From DASPKS01 sp035628035 (lineage in GTDB: Bacteria > Bacteroidota > Rhodothermia > Rhodothermales > Rubricoccaceae): a stretch of 9,949 nt of DNA. A program made the translations under genes and the position numbers. The notes under the pieces were generated by a model. That model saw nothing but the letters and a program-made list of their open reading frames with translations. It was not told where the DNA came from and ran no database searches. How positions within the stretch are numbered: the stretch's first letter is position 1; each line of letters starts with the position of its first letter. The DNA lies in NCBI GenBank assembly GCA_035628035.1, contig DASPKS010000126.1, positions 1 through 9,949 of the forward strand, in the 5' to 3' direction. This document shows positions 1 to 5,237 of the stretch, piece by piece.

Positions 1-1661
1 AGCTGCGGCACGTGGGGGACCTGGAGCGGCTCTGCGGGAAGGTGTGCACGGGCCGCGCCACCCCGCGCGACCTCGTCACGCTCCGCCTCACGCTGAAGCA
101 GGTGCCCGTCCTCAAGACGCTCCTCGCCGACGAGAAAACCGAGACGCTGGCCCGTCTCCGCGACGCCCTCACGCTCTGCCAGGACACCGTCGACCGGATC
201 GGCCATGCGATCGTGGACGATCCGCCCGCGCAGACGAACCAGGGCGGCTTCATCCGCCCCGGCTTCCATCCCGAGCTCGACGAGCTGCGCGGGCTGGCGC
301 ATTCCGGCAAAGAGTTTCTCGCCCGCCTCCAGGCCGACGAGGCCCGCCGCACGGGCATCCCCAGCCTGAAGGTCGGCTTCAACAAGGTGTTCGGGTACTA
401 CCTCGAGATCACCAACGTCCACAAGGACAAGGTCCCGGCCGACTACATCCGCAAGCAGACGCTCGTCGGCGCCGAGCGCTACGTGACGCCCGCGCTGAAG
501 GAGTATGAAGAGAAGATCCTGACGGCGGAGGAGAAGATGGGCGAGCTGGAGGCCCAGCTCTTCCAGGAGCTGCGGCTGCAGGTGGCCGAGGCCGTCGAGC
601 CCATCCAGCGGAACGCGCGCACTCTCGCGATGCTCGACACGTTCGCCGCGCTCGCGGAGGTGGCCGACAAGCAGGGCTACGTCCGCCCCGAGGTGGACGG
701 CTCGGCCGTGCTGGAGATCGTGGACGGGCGGCACCCCGTCGTCGAGCAGAGCCTCCCGGCGGGGGAGGCCTTCATCCCCAACACCGTGCGCATGGCCGCG
801 CCCGTGGAGGGCTCGGAAGCGGAGGCCGAGGCGCTCGGGCAGATCCTCGTCATCACCGGCCCGAACATGGCGGGCAAGAGCGTGGTCCTCCGGCAGACCG
901 GGCTCATCGTGCTGCTGGCGCAGGTGGGCAGCTTCGTGCCGGCGGCCCGCGCCCGCATCGGCGTGGTGGACGCGCTGTTCACGCGCGTCGGCGCCTCCGA
1001 CAACCTCGCGGCGGGGGAGAGCACGTTCCTCGTCGAGATGAACGAGACGGCGAACATCCTCAACAACGCCACCGCCCGCTCGCTCATCCTCCTCGACGAG
1101 GTCGGGCGCGGGACGAGCACGTTCGACGGGTTGAGCATCGCGTGGGCCGTGGTCGAGCACCTCCACGAGCACCCCGAGGTCGCCGCGCGGACGCTCTTCG
1201 CCACGCACTACCACGAGCTGAACGCGCTCGCCGACCGCCTCCCGCGCGTGAAGAGCTACCGCATCCAGGTGCAGGAGCACGACGGCCGCGTCGTCTTCCT
1301 CCGCACGCTCGTCCCCGGCGGCGCCGACCACTCGTACGGGATCGAGGTGGCGCGGATGGCGGGGCTGCCGCCCAGCGTCGTCGCGCGCGCGAAGGAGGTG
1401 CTGGCCCACCTCGAAGCGCACGACGTGGCCGGCGAGGTGGGCGTAGCCGGGGAAGCGGCACCGAGCGGCGACGGGGCGCCGCGCCGCGCCCGCACAGCGG
1501 CCGCCGCCGTCCCAGCGCCCACGCCCGCGCCGACCTTCGCCGCGCCGGACCCGAAGGCGCAGGAGCTCCGCGAGCGGCTGGAGCGCCTCGACCCCGACCG
1601 CCTGACGCCCATCGAGGCGCTGATAGCGCTGGCCGAACTGAAGCGGCTCGCCGGGCGATGA
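1..1661 (+). CDS. mutS: DNA mismatch repair protein MutS, C-terminal part (5' end cut by window)
   Basis: This is the mismatch-recognition ATPase that loads MutL in methyl-independent or strand-directed mismatch repair. The frame is open from the first base (first full codon at 3), giving about 552 visible residues. MutS is usually 850-900 residues, so the mismatch-binding and connector domains lie upstream. Numbering from the GTG at 12, I see the lever/clamp region with FGYYLEITN at 128-135 and LVGAERYVTPALKEYE near 151-165. The Walker A motif GPNMAGKS is at 283-290 (bases 858-881), Walker B LILLDEVGRGTSTFDG at 358-373, and the FATHYHEL switch at 396-403. An Ala/Pro-rich linker (about 475-512) leads to the C-terminal LTPIEALIALAELKRL helix typical of MutS. 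The GTG at 12 is an internal valine, since LRHVGDLERL matches the family core. All ATPase residues are intact. Identification is secure. Confidence 0.97.
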   Translation, partial: LRHVGDLERLCGKVCTGRATPRDLVTLRLTLKQVPVLKTLLADEKTETLARLRDALTLCQDTVDRIGHAIVDDPPAQTNQGGFIRPGFHPELDELRGLAHSGKEFLARLQADEARRTGIPSLKVGFNKVFGYYLEITNVHKDKVPADYIRKQTLVGAERYVTPALKEYEEKILTAEEKMGELEAQLFQELRLQVAEAVEPIQRNARTLAMLDTFAALAEVADKQGYVRPEVDGSAVLEIVDGRHPVVEQSLPAGEAFIPNTVRMAAPVEGSEAEAEALGQILVITGPNMAGKSVVLRQTGLIVLLAQVGSFVPAARARIGVVDALFTRVGASDNLAAGESTFLVEMNETANILNNATARSLILLDEVGRGTSTFDGLSIAWAVVEHLHEHPEVAARTLFATHYHELNALADRLPRVKSYRIQVQEHDGRVVFLRTLVPGGADHSYGIEVARMAGLPPSVVARAKEVLAHLEAHDVAGEVGVAGEAAPSGDGAPRRARTAAAAVPAPTPAPTFAAPDPKAQELRERLERLDPDRLTPIEALIALAELKRLAGR

Positions 1662-1689
1662 GCCCTCGCACGGGGTGCGGGCGCGCGGC

Positions 1690-1697
1690 TACCTTCA
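1690..1697 (+). promoter_or_regulatory. Possible Bacteroidota-type -7 box (TACCTTCA) for the lipoprotein gene
   Basis: The motif fits the TAnnTTTG-like -7 consensus loosely and ends 22 bases before the ATG at 1720. No convincing TTTG-like -33 element is seen upstream, so the call rests on this box, its position and its resemblance to the box at 3352. Confidence 0.3.
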
Positions 1698-1719
1698 CGC
1701 CTCCCCCGCCCTTTCCTCG

Positions 1720-2262
1720 ATGCGCCTCGCGCTCCTCTCCTTCGCCTGCGGGTTCGTGCTGGCCGCCTGCGCCTCGCCCGAGCCCACGACCGTCCAGCTC
1801 GTCCCGGCCGAGTCCTTGCAAGCGCTCCTGCCCGCCGCGCTCGACAGCTTTCAGGTGGCGGCCGACACCGTCTACCGCGGCTACTTCGGGGAGGGCGACA
1901 GTGCCGTGGCCGTCGTGACGGCCTCGCGGACGTACGGGCCCGGCACGGGCGTCGTCTCGCTCAACCTGTCGAGCACCGACGCCACGGCGCGCTACGCCGC
2001 CCTCAGCGGCGCGCCCGAAGTGCCCGACACCCTCGTTGCGGCCGACTCGACGCTCCGGCGGGCCGCCAACGCGGGGTGGACGGTGTATCAGGTCGGCGGG
2101 GGGGTGATGCTCCTGCACCCGCAGGGGCGCGCGGCGGAGGTGCGGGCGCTGCTGCCCCCGTTCATGTTCCAGGGGCTTCGCCATCTCGACCTCGACGGGC
2201 TCCTCGCGGCCCGGCCCATCGCCACGGAGATCGACAGCACGTTCGCGCGGACGGTGGAGTGA
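1720..2262 (+). CDS. Small lipoprotein of unknown function
   Basis: A 180-residue protein that I do not recognise. The N-terminus reads as a lipoprotein signal: a short MR start, a hydrophobic stretch LALLSFACGFV, and a lipobox LAAC with the lipidated cysteine at residue 17. It should therefore be exported and anchored to a membrane. The mature part is mixed alpha/beta in character. It has ESLQALLPAALDSFQ near 28-42, a region rich in short polar strands, and an LLPPFMFQGLRHLDLDGLL segment near the C-terminus. No catalytic motif stands out. An in-frame GTG at 1675 would add 15 residues, but the signal peptide and lipobox geometry fix the ATG at 1720. It lies 58 bp after mutS on the same strand, with a possible promoter of its own, so a functional link to mutS is not implied. 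It ends 9 bp before the stop of a convergent gene. Confidence 0.72.
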   Translation: MRLALLSFACGFVLAACASPEPTTVQLVPAESLQALLPAALDSFQVAADTVYRGYFGEGDSAVAVVTASRTYGPGTGVVSLNLSSTDATARYAALSGAPEVPDTLVAADSTLRRAANAGWTVYQVGGGVMLLHPQGRAAEVRALLPPFMFQGLRHLDLDGLLAARPIATEIDSTFARTVE

Positions 2263-2271
2263 GCGCTCGGC

Positions 2272-2643
2272 CTACGCGCCGTCGCCGTTGTTGCCCGCGA
2301 GGGCATGGCCGGCGTGGGCAAGGAGGGAGCCGAGCCGCTTGAGCGGCTTCTGGAGGGCGTCCGGCGCGGTGGTCGCAGCCGTTTGCGTCATCGCGCCGAG
2401 GCGCGCGAGCGTCCGCCCGATCTCGACGCCGTCGAGCGCCTCGCCAGTGAGCAGCTTGTGGAGCCGGCGCAGCTCCTCGGCGATGGGGCGCAGCTCGGGG
2501 CGGTCGGAGTTGAGGATCTCGCGGCGCCAGTCGTCGATCCGGTTGACGGCCTTTGAGAGGGGGAAGAGCGCGAGCCCCCCTTCCAGCTCCTGGATGGTGG
2601 CTTCGATCTCGGCGGCGTGGGTCTCGGTCGGGATGGGGTCCAT
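2272..2643 (-). CDS. 123-residue helical protein of unknown function, downstream of EcsC-family gene
   Basis: The protein begins MDPIPTETHAAEIEATIQEL and is almost entirely predicted helix. It is charged and heptad-like over about 10-65 (IDDWRREILNSDRPELRPIAEELRRLHKLL), with a second Ala/Leu-rich helical stretch at 75-115 (LARLGAMTQTAATTAPDALQ, then LKRLGSLLAHAGHALAG). There is no signal peptide or clear transmembrane segment. I do not recognise a family. The ATG at 2643 was chosen because the frame upstream of it lies over the EcsC gene and is low-complexity shadow. The leader just before the ATG is almost pure pyrimidine and has no Shine-Dalgarno sequence. The gene starts 44 bp after the EcsC-family stop on the same strand, so co-transcription and a possible physical partnership are reasonable inferences. 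Confidence 0.65.
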   Translation of the reverse strand: MDPIPTETHAAEIEATIQELEGGLALFPLSKAVNRIDDWRREILNSDRPELRPIAEELRRLHKLLTGEALDGVEIGRTLARLGAMTQTAATTAPDALQKPLKRLGSLLAHAGHALAGNNGDGA

Positions 2644-2644
2644 C

Positions 2645-2686
2645 GGAAAGGGAGGAGGATGGGAGAGGGGATGAGGGGAGGCGAGG
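2645..2686. repeat. 42-bp near-pure purine/pyrimidine tract in the EcsC to 123-residue gene spacer
   Basis: On the + strand 39 of 42 bases are purines, with GGAGG, GAGG and GGGG blocks. The exceptions are T at 2660 and 2672 and C at 2682. On the coding (-) strand this is a CT-rich leader ending right at the start codon at 2643. It may simply be an extreme version of the pyrimidine-rich leaders seen at other genes here. Confidence 0.6.
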
Positions 2687-2687
2687 T

Positions 2688-3272
2688 TCAACCTTCGCCC
2701 TCTTCGGGGAAGAACGTGTCGAGCGTGTGGCGGGCGACGACGGAGGTGAGGTAGCTGTCGGAGGCGGCGCCGACGACGCCGCCGGCGAGCGGGATGTACC
2801 GCGCGAGGCGGCGCGTGCCGGCCCACTTCAGCCCCTTCCACGCGCCCCATCGCAGCCCCCGCTCGGCGAGCTTGACGCCCACGCGCTGCTCGGTCTCCGC
2901 CGCTGCGGAGCGCTCGTCGCCCTCGTCGGTCAACAGAAGACAGCGCACGACGGCCTCGCGCGTGGCGGAGTCGTTCAGGTCGCGCCCGGCGAGCGCGGCG
3001 CATGAGGCAGCGAGGTGGAGCTGGATGAGGGCCACGCCGACGAGGTTGGCCGGAAGCGTGATCGGGATGGTGATCCAGCCGCCCAGGCCGGAAGCGAAGC
3101 CGGTGGAGGCGGCCGCCGTGAGGTGCGCGCGGATCATCTCCTCGGCGCGTGCGCGTAGTGGATCGTCGCCGTGGCGAAAGGGCGCGGCCATCGCCTCGGG
3201 CGTGCCCAAGACGGGCAGCCCCGCTACAGCGCGGGGGTAGAGCCGGTGGTAGACGAACGACTGGAGGGACAT
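2688..3272 (-). CDS. EcsC-family protein
   Basis: A 194-residue protein whose central segment carries the EcsC-family signature. A Gly-rich region, FASGLGGWITIPITLPANLVG (about 59-79), is followed by an ALIQLHLAASCAALAGRDL helix and a VVRCLLLTDEGDE segment. The family is named after the third gene of the Bacillus ecs ABC-transporter operon. Its molecular function is not established, and it is probably membrane-associated here through the hydrophobic 59-95 region. Near 160-175 a second glycine-rich stretch (IPLAGGVVGAASDSYLT) precedes a C-terminal helix. The ATG at 3272 gives MSLQSFVYHRLYPRAVAGLP, and a following segment with many Arg and Glu residues suggests a cytosolic N-terminus. No ABC-transporter gene is adjacent, so an Ecs-type transporter role is not supported. 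The gene is divergent from the gamma-carbonic anhydrase gene, with 99 bp between the two starts, and is followed closely by the 123-residue protein gene. Confidence 0.8.
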   Translation of the reverse strand: MSLQSFVYHRLYPRAVAGLPVLGTPEAMAAPFRHGDDPLRARAEEMIRAHLTAAASTGFASGLGGWITIPITLPANLVGVALIQLHLAASCAALAGRDLNDSATREAVVRCLLLTDEGDERSAAAETEQRVGVKLAERGLRWGAWKGLKWAGTRRLARYIPLAGGVVGAASDSYLTSVVARHTLDTFFPEEGEG

Positions 3273-3351
3273 GCGGAGCGGCGGCGGGTTCGACGGGCTT
3301 CGCGGTACGGGCGGCCGCCGGAGAAGGGTGCAGCCCTTAACGCACGCGGTC

Positions 3352-3359
3352 TATCTTCG
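3352..3359 (+). promoter_or_regulatory. -7 box TATCTTCG just upstream of the carbonic anhydrase-like gene
   Basis: TATCTTCG fits the Bacteroidota TAnnTTTG-type -7 box with a C for the third T. It ends 12 bases before the ATG at 3372, so transcription would begin only a few bases before the start codon, giving a very short or absent leader. No clear -33 TTTG is present at the usual distance. It also argues that translation starts at 3372, not further upstream in the same open frame. Confidence 0.42.
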
Positions 3360-3371
3360 ATCCACCCCTCT

Positions 3372-3938
3372 ATGCCGTCGCCCGTGACCGAGCCCTTCCT
3401 AGGCGTCCACCCCCGCCTCGACGCGACGAACTACGTCGCCCCCACCGCCGCCGTCGTCGGCGATGTGACGCTGGGGGAGGGGGCGAGCATCTGGTTCGGG
3501 GCCTCGCTTCGGGGCGACGTCCACTGGATCGAGGTCGGCGCGCAGAGCAACGTGCAGGACAACGCGACGGTCCACGTGAGCCGCGGCACGCACCCCTGCC
3601 TCATCAAAGAGCGCGTGACGATCGGCCACAACGCCGTCGTCCATGGGTGCACCATCGAGGACGAGTGCCTCATCGGGATCGGCGCCGTCGTGCTCGACGG
3701 GGCCGTCGTCGGGGCGGGGAGCCTCGTCGGTGCGGGCGCGCTCGTCACCCCCAACACCCTCATCCCGCCTCGCTCGATGGTGCTCGGTGCCCCCGCCCGC
3801 GTGGTGCGTGCGCTCACCGACGAGGAGGTGGAGCGGAACCGCGCGAACGCGGTGCACTACGTGCGCATGGGGCGGCTCTACCTCCGCCTGGAGGACCCCC
3901 GTCCGAACCCGTTCTACCTCGACGCGCGTGCCCATTGA
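3372..3938 (+). CDS. Gamma-class carbonic anhydrase-like protein (CamH/YrdA type)
   Basis: A 188-residue left-handed beta-helix protein with hexapeptide repeats (for example VAPTAAVVGDVTLGEGASIW and VVLDGAVVGAGSLVGAGALV). Members of this family bind zinc or iron at trimer interfaces, and some hydrate CO2 to bicarbonate. The key residues of the archaeal Cam enzyme are all visible: R47 and D49 in LRGDV, Q62 and D63 in VQDN, and three metal-ligand histidines H68 (ATVHV), H86 and H91 (GHNAVVHG). H68 and H86 are only 18 residues apart, as in the shorter CamH/YrdA subgroup lacking the acidic proton-shuttle loop of Cam, so actual carbonic anhydrase activity is uncertain. A C-terminal helical tail (TDEEVERNRANAVHYVRMGRLYL) is normal for the group. 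The start at 3372 is set by homology (F-L-G-V-H-P-R-L lead-in) and the promoter; the open frame further upstream is not conserved-looking. An acyltransferase is a weaker alternative. Confidence 0.9.
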   Translation: MPSPVTEPFLGVHPRLDATNYVAPTAAVVGDVTLGEGASIWFGASLRGDVHWIEVGAQSNVQDNATVHVSRGTHPCLIKERVTIGHNAVVHGCTIEDECLIGIGAVVLDGAVVGAGSLVGAGALVTPNTLIPPRSMVLGAPARVVRALTDEEVERNRANAVHYVRMGRLYLRLEDPRPNPFYLDARAH

Positions 3939-3959
3939 GGGGCACAAAGCGGCCCCCTC
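3937..3959 (+). terminator. Possible terminator hairpin overlapping the carbonic anhydrase-like stop codon
   Basis: GAGGGG (3937-3942) pairs with CCCCTC (3954-3959) around an 11-base loop. Two further G-C pairs are possible with a bulge. Only a weak T content (TCTTGCGGTTGG) follows, so this is a poor intrinsic terminator by textbook rules, but it is well placed. Confidence 0.35.
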
Positions 3960-3976
3960 TTGCGGTTGGCCTGGGG

Positions 3977-4011
3977 TTTGCCCGATCGTCCGGCGCCTCA
4001 TGCTACCGCAC
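3977..4011 (+). promoter_or_regulatory. Weak promoter candidate (TTTG / TACC) for the 50-residue ORF
   Basis: TTTG at 3977-3980 resembles the Bacteroidota -33 element. It is followed after 23 bases by TACCGCAC at 4004-4011, which keeps only the TA of the -7 box. If real, it would favour the ATG at 4015 over that at 4000. Confidence 0.2.
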
Positions 4012-4014
4012 GCC

Positions 4015-4167
4015 ATGTACCGCACGCACTCCCTAGGCTGGCTCGCCGCCCTAGGCCTCGCCTTCCTCGCCTCCTCGGCCATGCTGCGCCGGATGGACCG
4101 TTCTGGCAGCCGCTCGGACGCGCCCTATGACGGCACCGACGACCTTTTGCAGCGCGTCTACGCCTGA
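4015..4167 (+). CDS. Putative 50-residue single-pass membrane peptide
   Basis: Starting at the ATG at 4015 the peptide is MYRTHSLGWLAALGLAFLAS and continues SAMLRRMDRSGSRSDAPYDG to a TDDLLQRVYA end. It has one hydrophobic segment (about 7-24), followed by a basic cluster (LRRMDRS) and a polar, acidic tail. An ATG at 4000 would add MLPHA. The hydrophobic segment could be a transmembrane anchor or an uncleaved signal. I do not recognise a family. The evidence for a real gene is the coherent membrane-peptide layout, its position in a gap between two well-supported genes and the weak promoter candidate. The evidence against is its short length in high-GC DNA. It converges with the histidine-triad gene, with 55 bp between the stops. 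Confidence 0.42.
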   Translation: MYRTHSLGWLAALGLAFLASSAMLRRMDRSGSRSDAPYDGTDDLLQRVYA

Positions 4168-4222
4168 GCCCGCTCCCCGCCGAACCTACCCGCGCGTGTT
4201 TCCAATCGTGCTGGGGGCCGGG

Positions 4223-4504
4223 CTATTGTAAGGGGATGAACTCCCCGTTCGGGCCGATGGTTTGACCCGGCGGCGGGGGCGTCTGCGGGAACTGCCCGAT
4301 GGGCGGCTCTCCGCTCCACCCGTTCGGCACGTAGTGGACGTGGTTGCCGTGCGAGATCGGGACGTACCCCTGCGGGCCGACCACGCTCGTCCCGGAGGTC
4401 CACCAGCCGAGCACGTTCCCCAGCACGAGGAGGAGGAACAGCCCGGCGAGGACGAGCAGGATCGCTTTTGTCCGTTTCCGGGTGGCTTCTTCGGGGGTGG
4501 TCAT
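4223..4504 (-). CDS. Single-pass membrane protein with HxxHxH histidine-triad motif
   Basis: A 93-residue protein with a short charged N-terminus (MTTPEEATRKRTK), one strong transmembrane helix (about 13-35, AILLVLAGLFLLLVLGNVLG then WW) and a Gly/Pro-rich tail that probably faces the periplasm. The tail holds SHGNHVHYVPNGW, with H52, H55 and H57 forming HxxHxH. The same arrangement (HGDHYHY-type) defines the zinc-binding motif of streptococcal Pht proteins. This is resemblance of a short motif only, so metal binding is an inference. The remainder (PPIGQFPQTPPPPGQTIGPN) looks extended and unstructured. The ATG at 4504 is chosen as the only sensible start before the helix, preceded by a CT-rich leader without Shine-Dalgarno. 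The gene lies 60 bp downstream of the AP2-repeat gene on the same strand and may share its promoter. Confidence 0.72.
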   Translation of the reverse strand: MTTPEEATRKRTKAILLVLAGLFLLLVLGNVLGWWTSGTSVVGPQGYVPISHGNHVHYVPNGWSGEPPIGQFPQTPPPPGQTIGPNGEFIPLQ

Positions 4505-4564
4505 GGGCGGGAGGACGGAGGGCGAGGGGCACCGGCAACGGGCTCCTCCGGTTCCCGGTCCAGC

Positions 4565-5104
4565 TCAGGCGCGAGGGCGCTTCGTGGGGCTCCGTCTCCG
4601 ATGGTTCGTCGCCGCATCCACCTTCCGCTTCATCCGGTACAGCTCCTTCGGGCTGGAGAGGGCGAAGCGATCGCCATAGATCTCCCGCATCCGCTCGAAG
4701 CGGAGGTCGCAGGCGCGGCGGAACGCCTCGTTCTCCCCGTACTTCTTGATGGAGAACGACGTGCCGCGCGCTACGCCCGGCTCGGGGTTCCAGGAGACCG
4801 CGTACACCTCGTGCTTGACGCCCCGACGGTCCCGCTTGAACGTGCGCGAGATCCCGACGACCCCCGTCGAGTTGTTCTTGTTGTGCGTGATGAGCCGGCG
4901 GCGCGGGGCGGCCTCCGGCAGCGCACGCACCTCGTCCTCTAGCGCCTTCCGGTACTCTACGGCCTGCTTGAACGCCTCCTCGCGGTCTCCGCACTTGCGG
5001 TCCGAGAAGAGTCGGGAGTAGGTCTTCCCGTAGCGGTACACGCGGACTTGCCACCCGTGGGTCGAGTCCGAATCGATCCGAATGACGCCTTTGGAGCGGG
5101 GCAT
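4565..5104 (-). CDS. Protein with two AP2-like DNA-binding repeats
   Basis: A 179-residue, very basic protein. The second repeat (about 77-143) looks like a bacterial AP2/ERF-type domain. NNSTGVVGISRTFKRDRRG leads into strands HEVYAVSWN and GTSFSIKKYG, then the amphipathic helix ENEAFRRACDLRFERMREIY. The first repeat (about 7-58) has the same order: GVIRIDSD, strands WQVRVYRYGKTYSRLFSD, then helix GDREEAFKQAVEYRKALEDE. AP2 domains bind DNA with a three-stranded sheet. In bacteria and phages they often sit beside HNH nucleases in mobile elements, but no HNH motif is seen here. The two repeats are joined by an Arg-rich linker (APRRRLITHNKNN) and followed by a basic tail ending in RRRSPTKRPRA. 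The ATG at 5104 has a good -33/-7 promoter upstream and a CT-rich leader. A regulator or a nucleoid-like DNA-binding protein are both possible. Confidence 0.72.
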   Translation of the reverse strand: MPRSKGVIRIDSDSTHGWQVRVYRYGKTYSRLFSDRKCGDREEAFKQAVEYRKALEDEVRALPEAAPRRRLITHNKNNSTGVVGISRTFKRDRRGVKHEVYAVSWNPEPGVARGTSFSIKKYGENEAFRRACDLRFERMREIYGDRFALSSPKELYRMKRKVDAATNHRRRSPTKRPRA

Positions 5105-5157
5105 GAAGGGAGGAGTGCCTGTGGTGAGGAGTGGGGAAGGAGCAGCGAGGGGTGCGA

Positions 5158-5190
5158 AAAATATAACACGCCCTGCCGGGGGAGGTAAAA
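5158..5190 (-). promoter_or_regulatory. Promoter of the AP2-repeat gene (TTTT -33, TATATTTT -7)
   Basis: On the - strand TTTT at 5190-5187 is followed after 21 bases by TATATTTT at 5165-5158, matching the TTTG-N19-21-TAnnTTTG layout of Bacteroidota sigma factors well. The AT-rich patch stands out in this GC-rich window. It predicts a leader of roughly 45-50 bases before the ATG at 5104. Confidence 0.55.
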
Positions 5191-5199
5191 CCTTGTTTC

Positions 5200-5227
5200 A
5201 ACCTCGCTTGCTGACCAGGCAGAGGTT
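5200..5227 (-). terminator. Inverted repeat after the envelope cluster, possible terminator
   Basis: AACCTC (5200-5205) and GAGGTT (5222-5227) form a 6-bp stem, with a further TGC/GCA pairing inside (5209-5211 with 5219-5221, allowing small asymmetric loops). On the - strand it lies 10 bases after the second glycosyltransferase stop and is followed by GAAACAAGGTTTTACC, a short T run. It would separate the five-gene cluster from the AP2-repeat gene. It could instead be an operator near the AP2 promoter. Confidence 0.38.
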
Positions 5228-5237
5228 CCCCCTGCGC

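Noticed and set aside
12..14. GTG as the start of the mutS gene
   Set aside because: The frame is open upstream and the sequence before it (LRHV) continues the conserved MutS core; the protein would lack its mismatch-binding domain.
1084..2184. Long open frame of 366 codons on the - strand
   Set aside because: It runs antisense to mutS and the lipoprotein gene, is Arg/Gly/Pro/Ala-rich with no domain, and is typical of spurious frames in GC-rich DNA.
2261..2268. GAGCGCTC palindrome between the convergent lipoprotein and 123-residue genes
   Set aside because: Eight-base palindromes are expected by chance in GC-rich DNA and there is no T run, so it is not called as a terminator.
2644..3003. 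Upstream extension of the 123-residue protein frame
   Set aside because: It lies over the EcsC gene and is Arg-rich with no structure; the ATG at 2643 begins the plausible helical protein.
3171..3371. Upstream extension of the carbonic anhydrase-like frame
   Set aside because: It overlaps the EcsC gene on the other strand, is not beta-helix-like, and lies partly upstream of the -7 box.
4167..4224. AGCCCG ... CGGGCT inverted repeat between convergent genes
   Set aside because: The arms are only 6 bp and 46 bases apart, with no T tract; too weak to call a bidirectional terminator.
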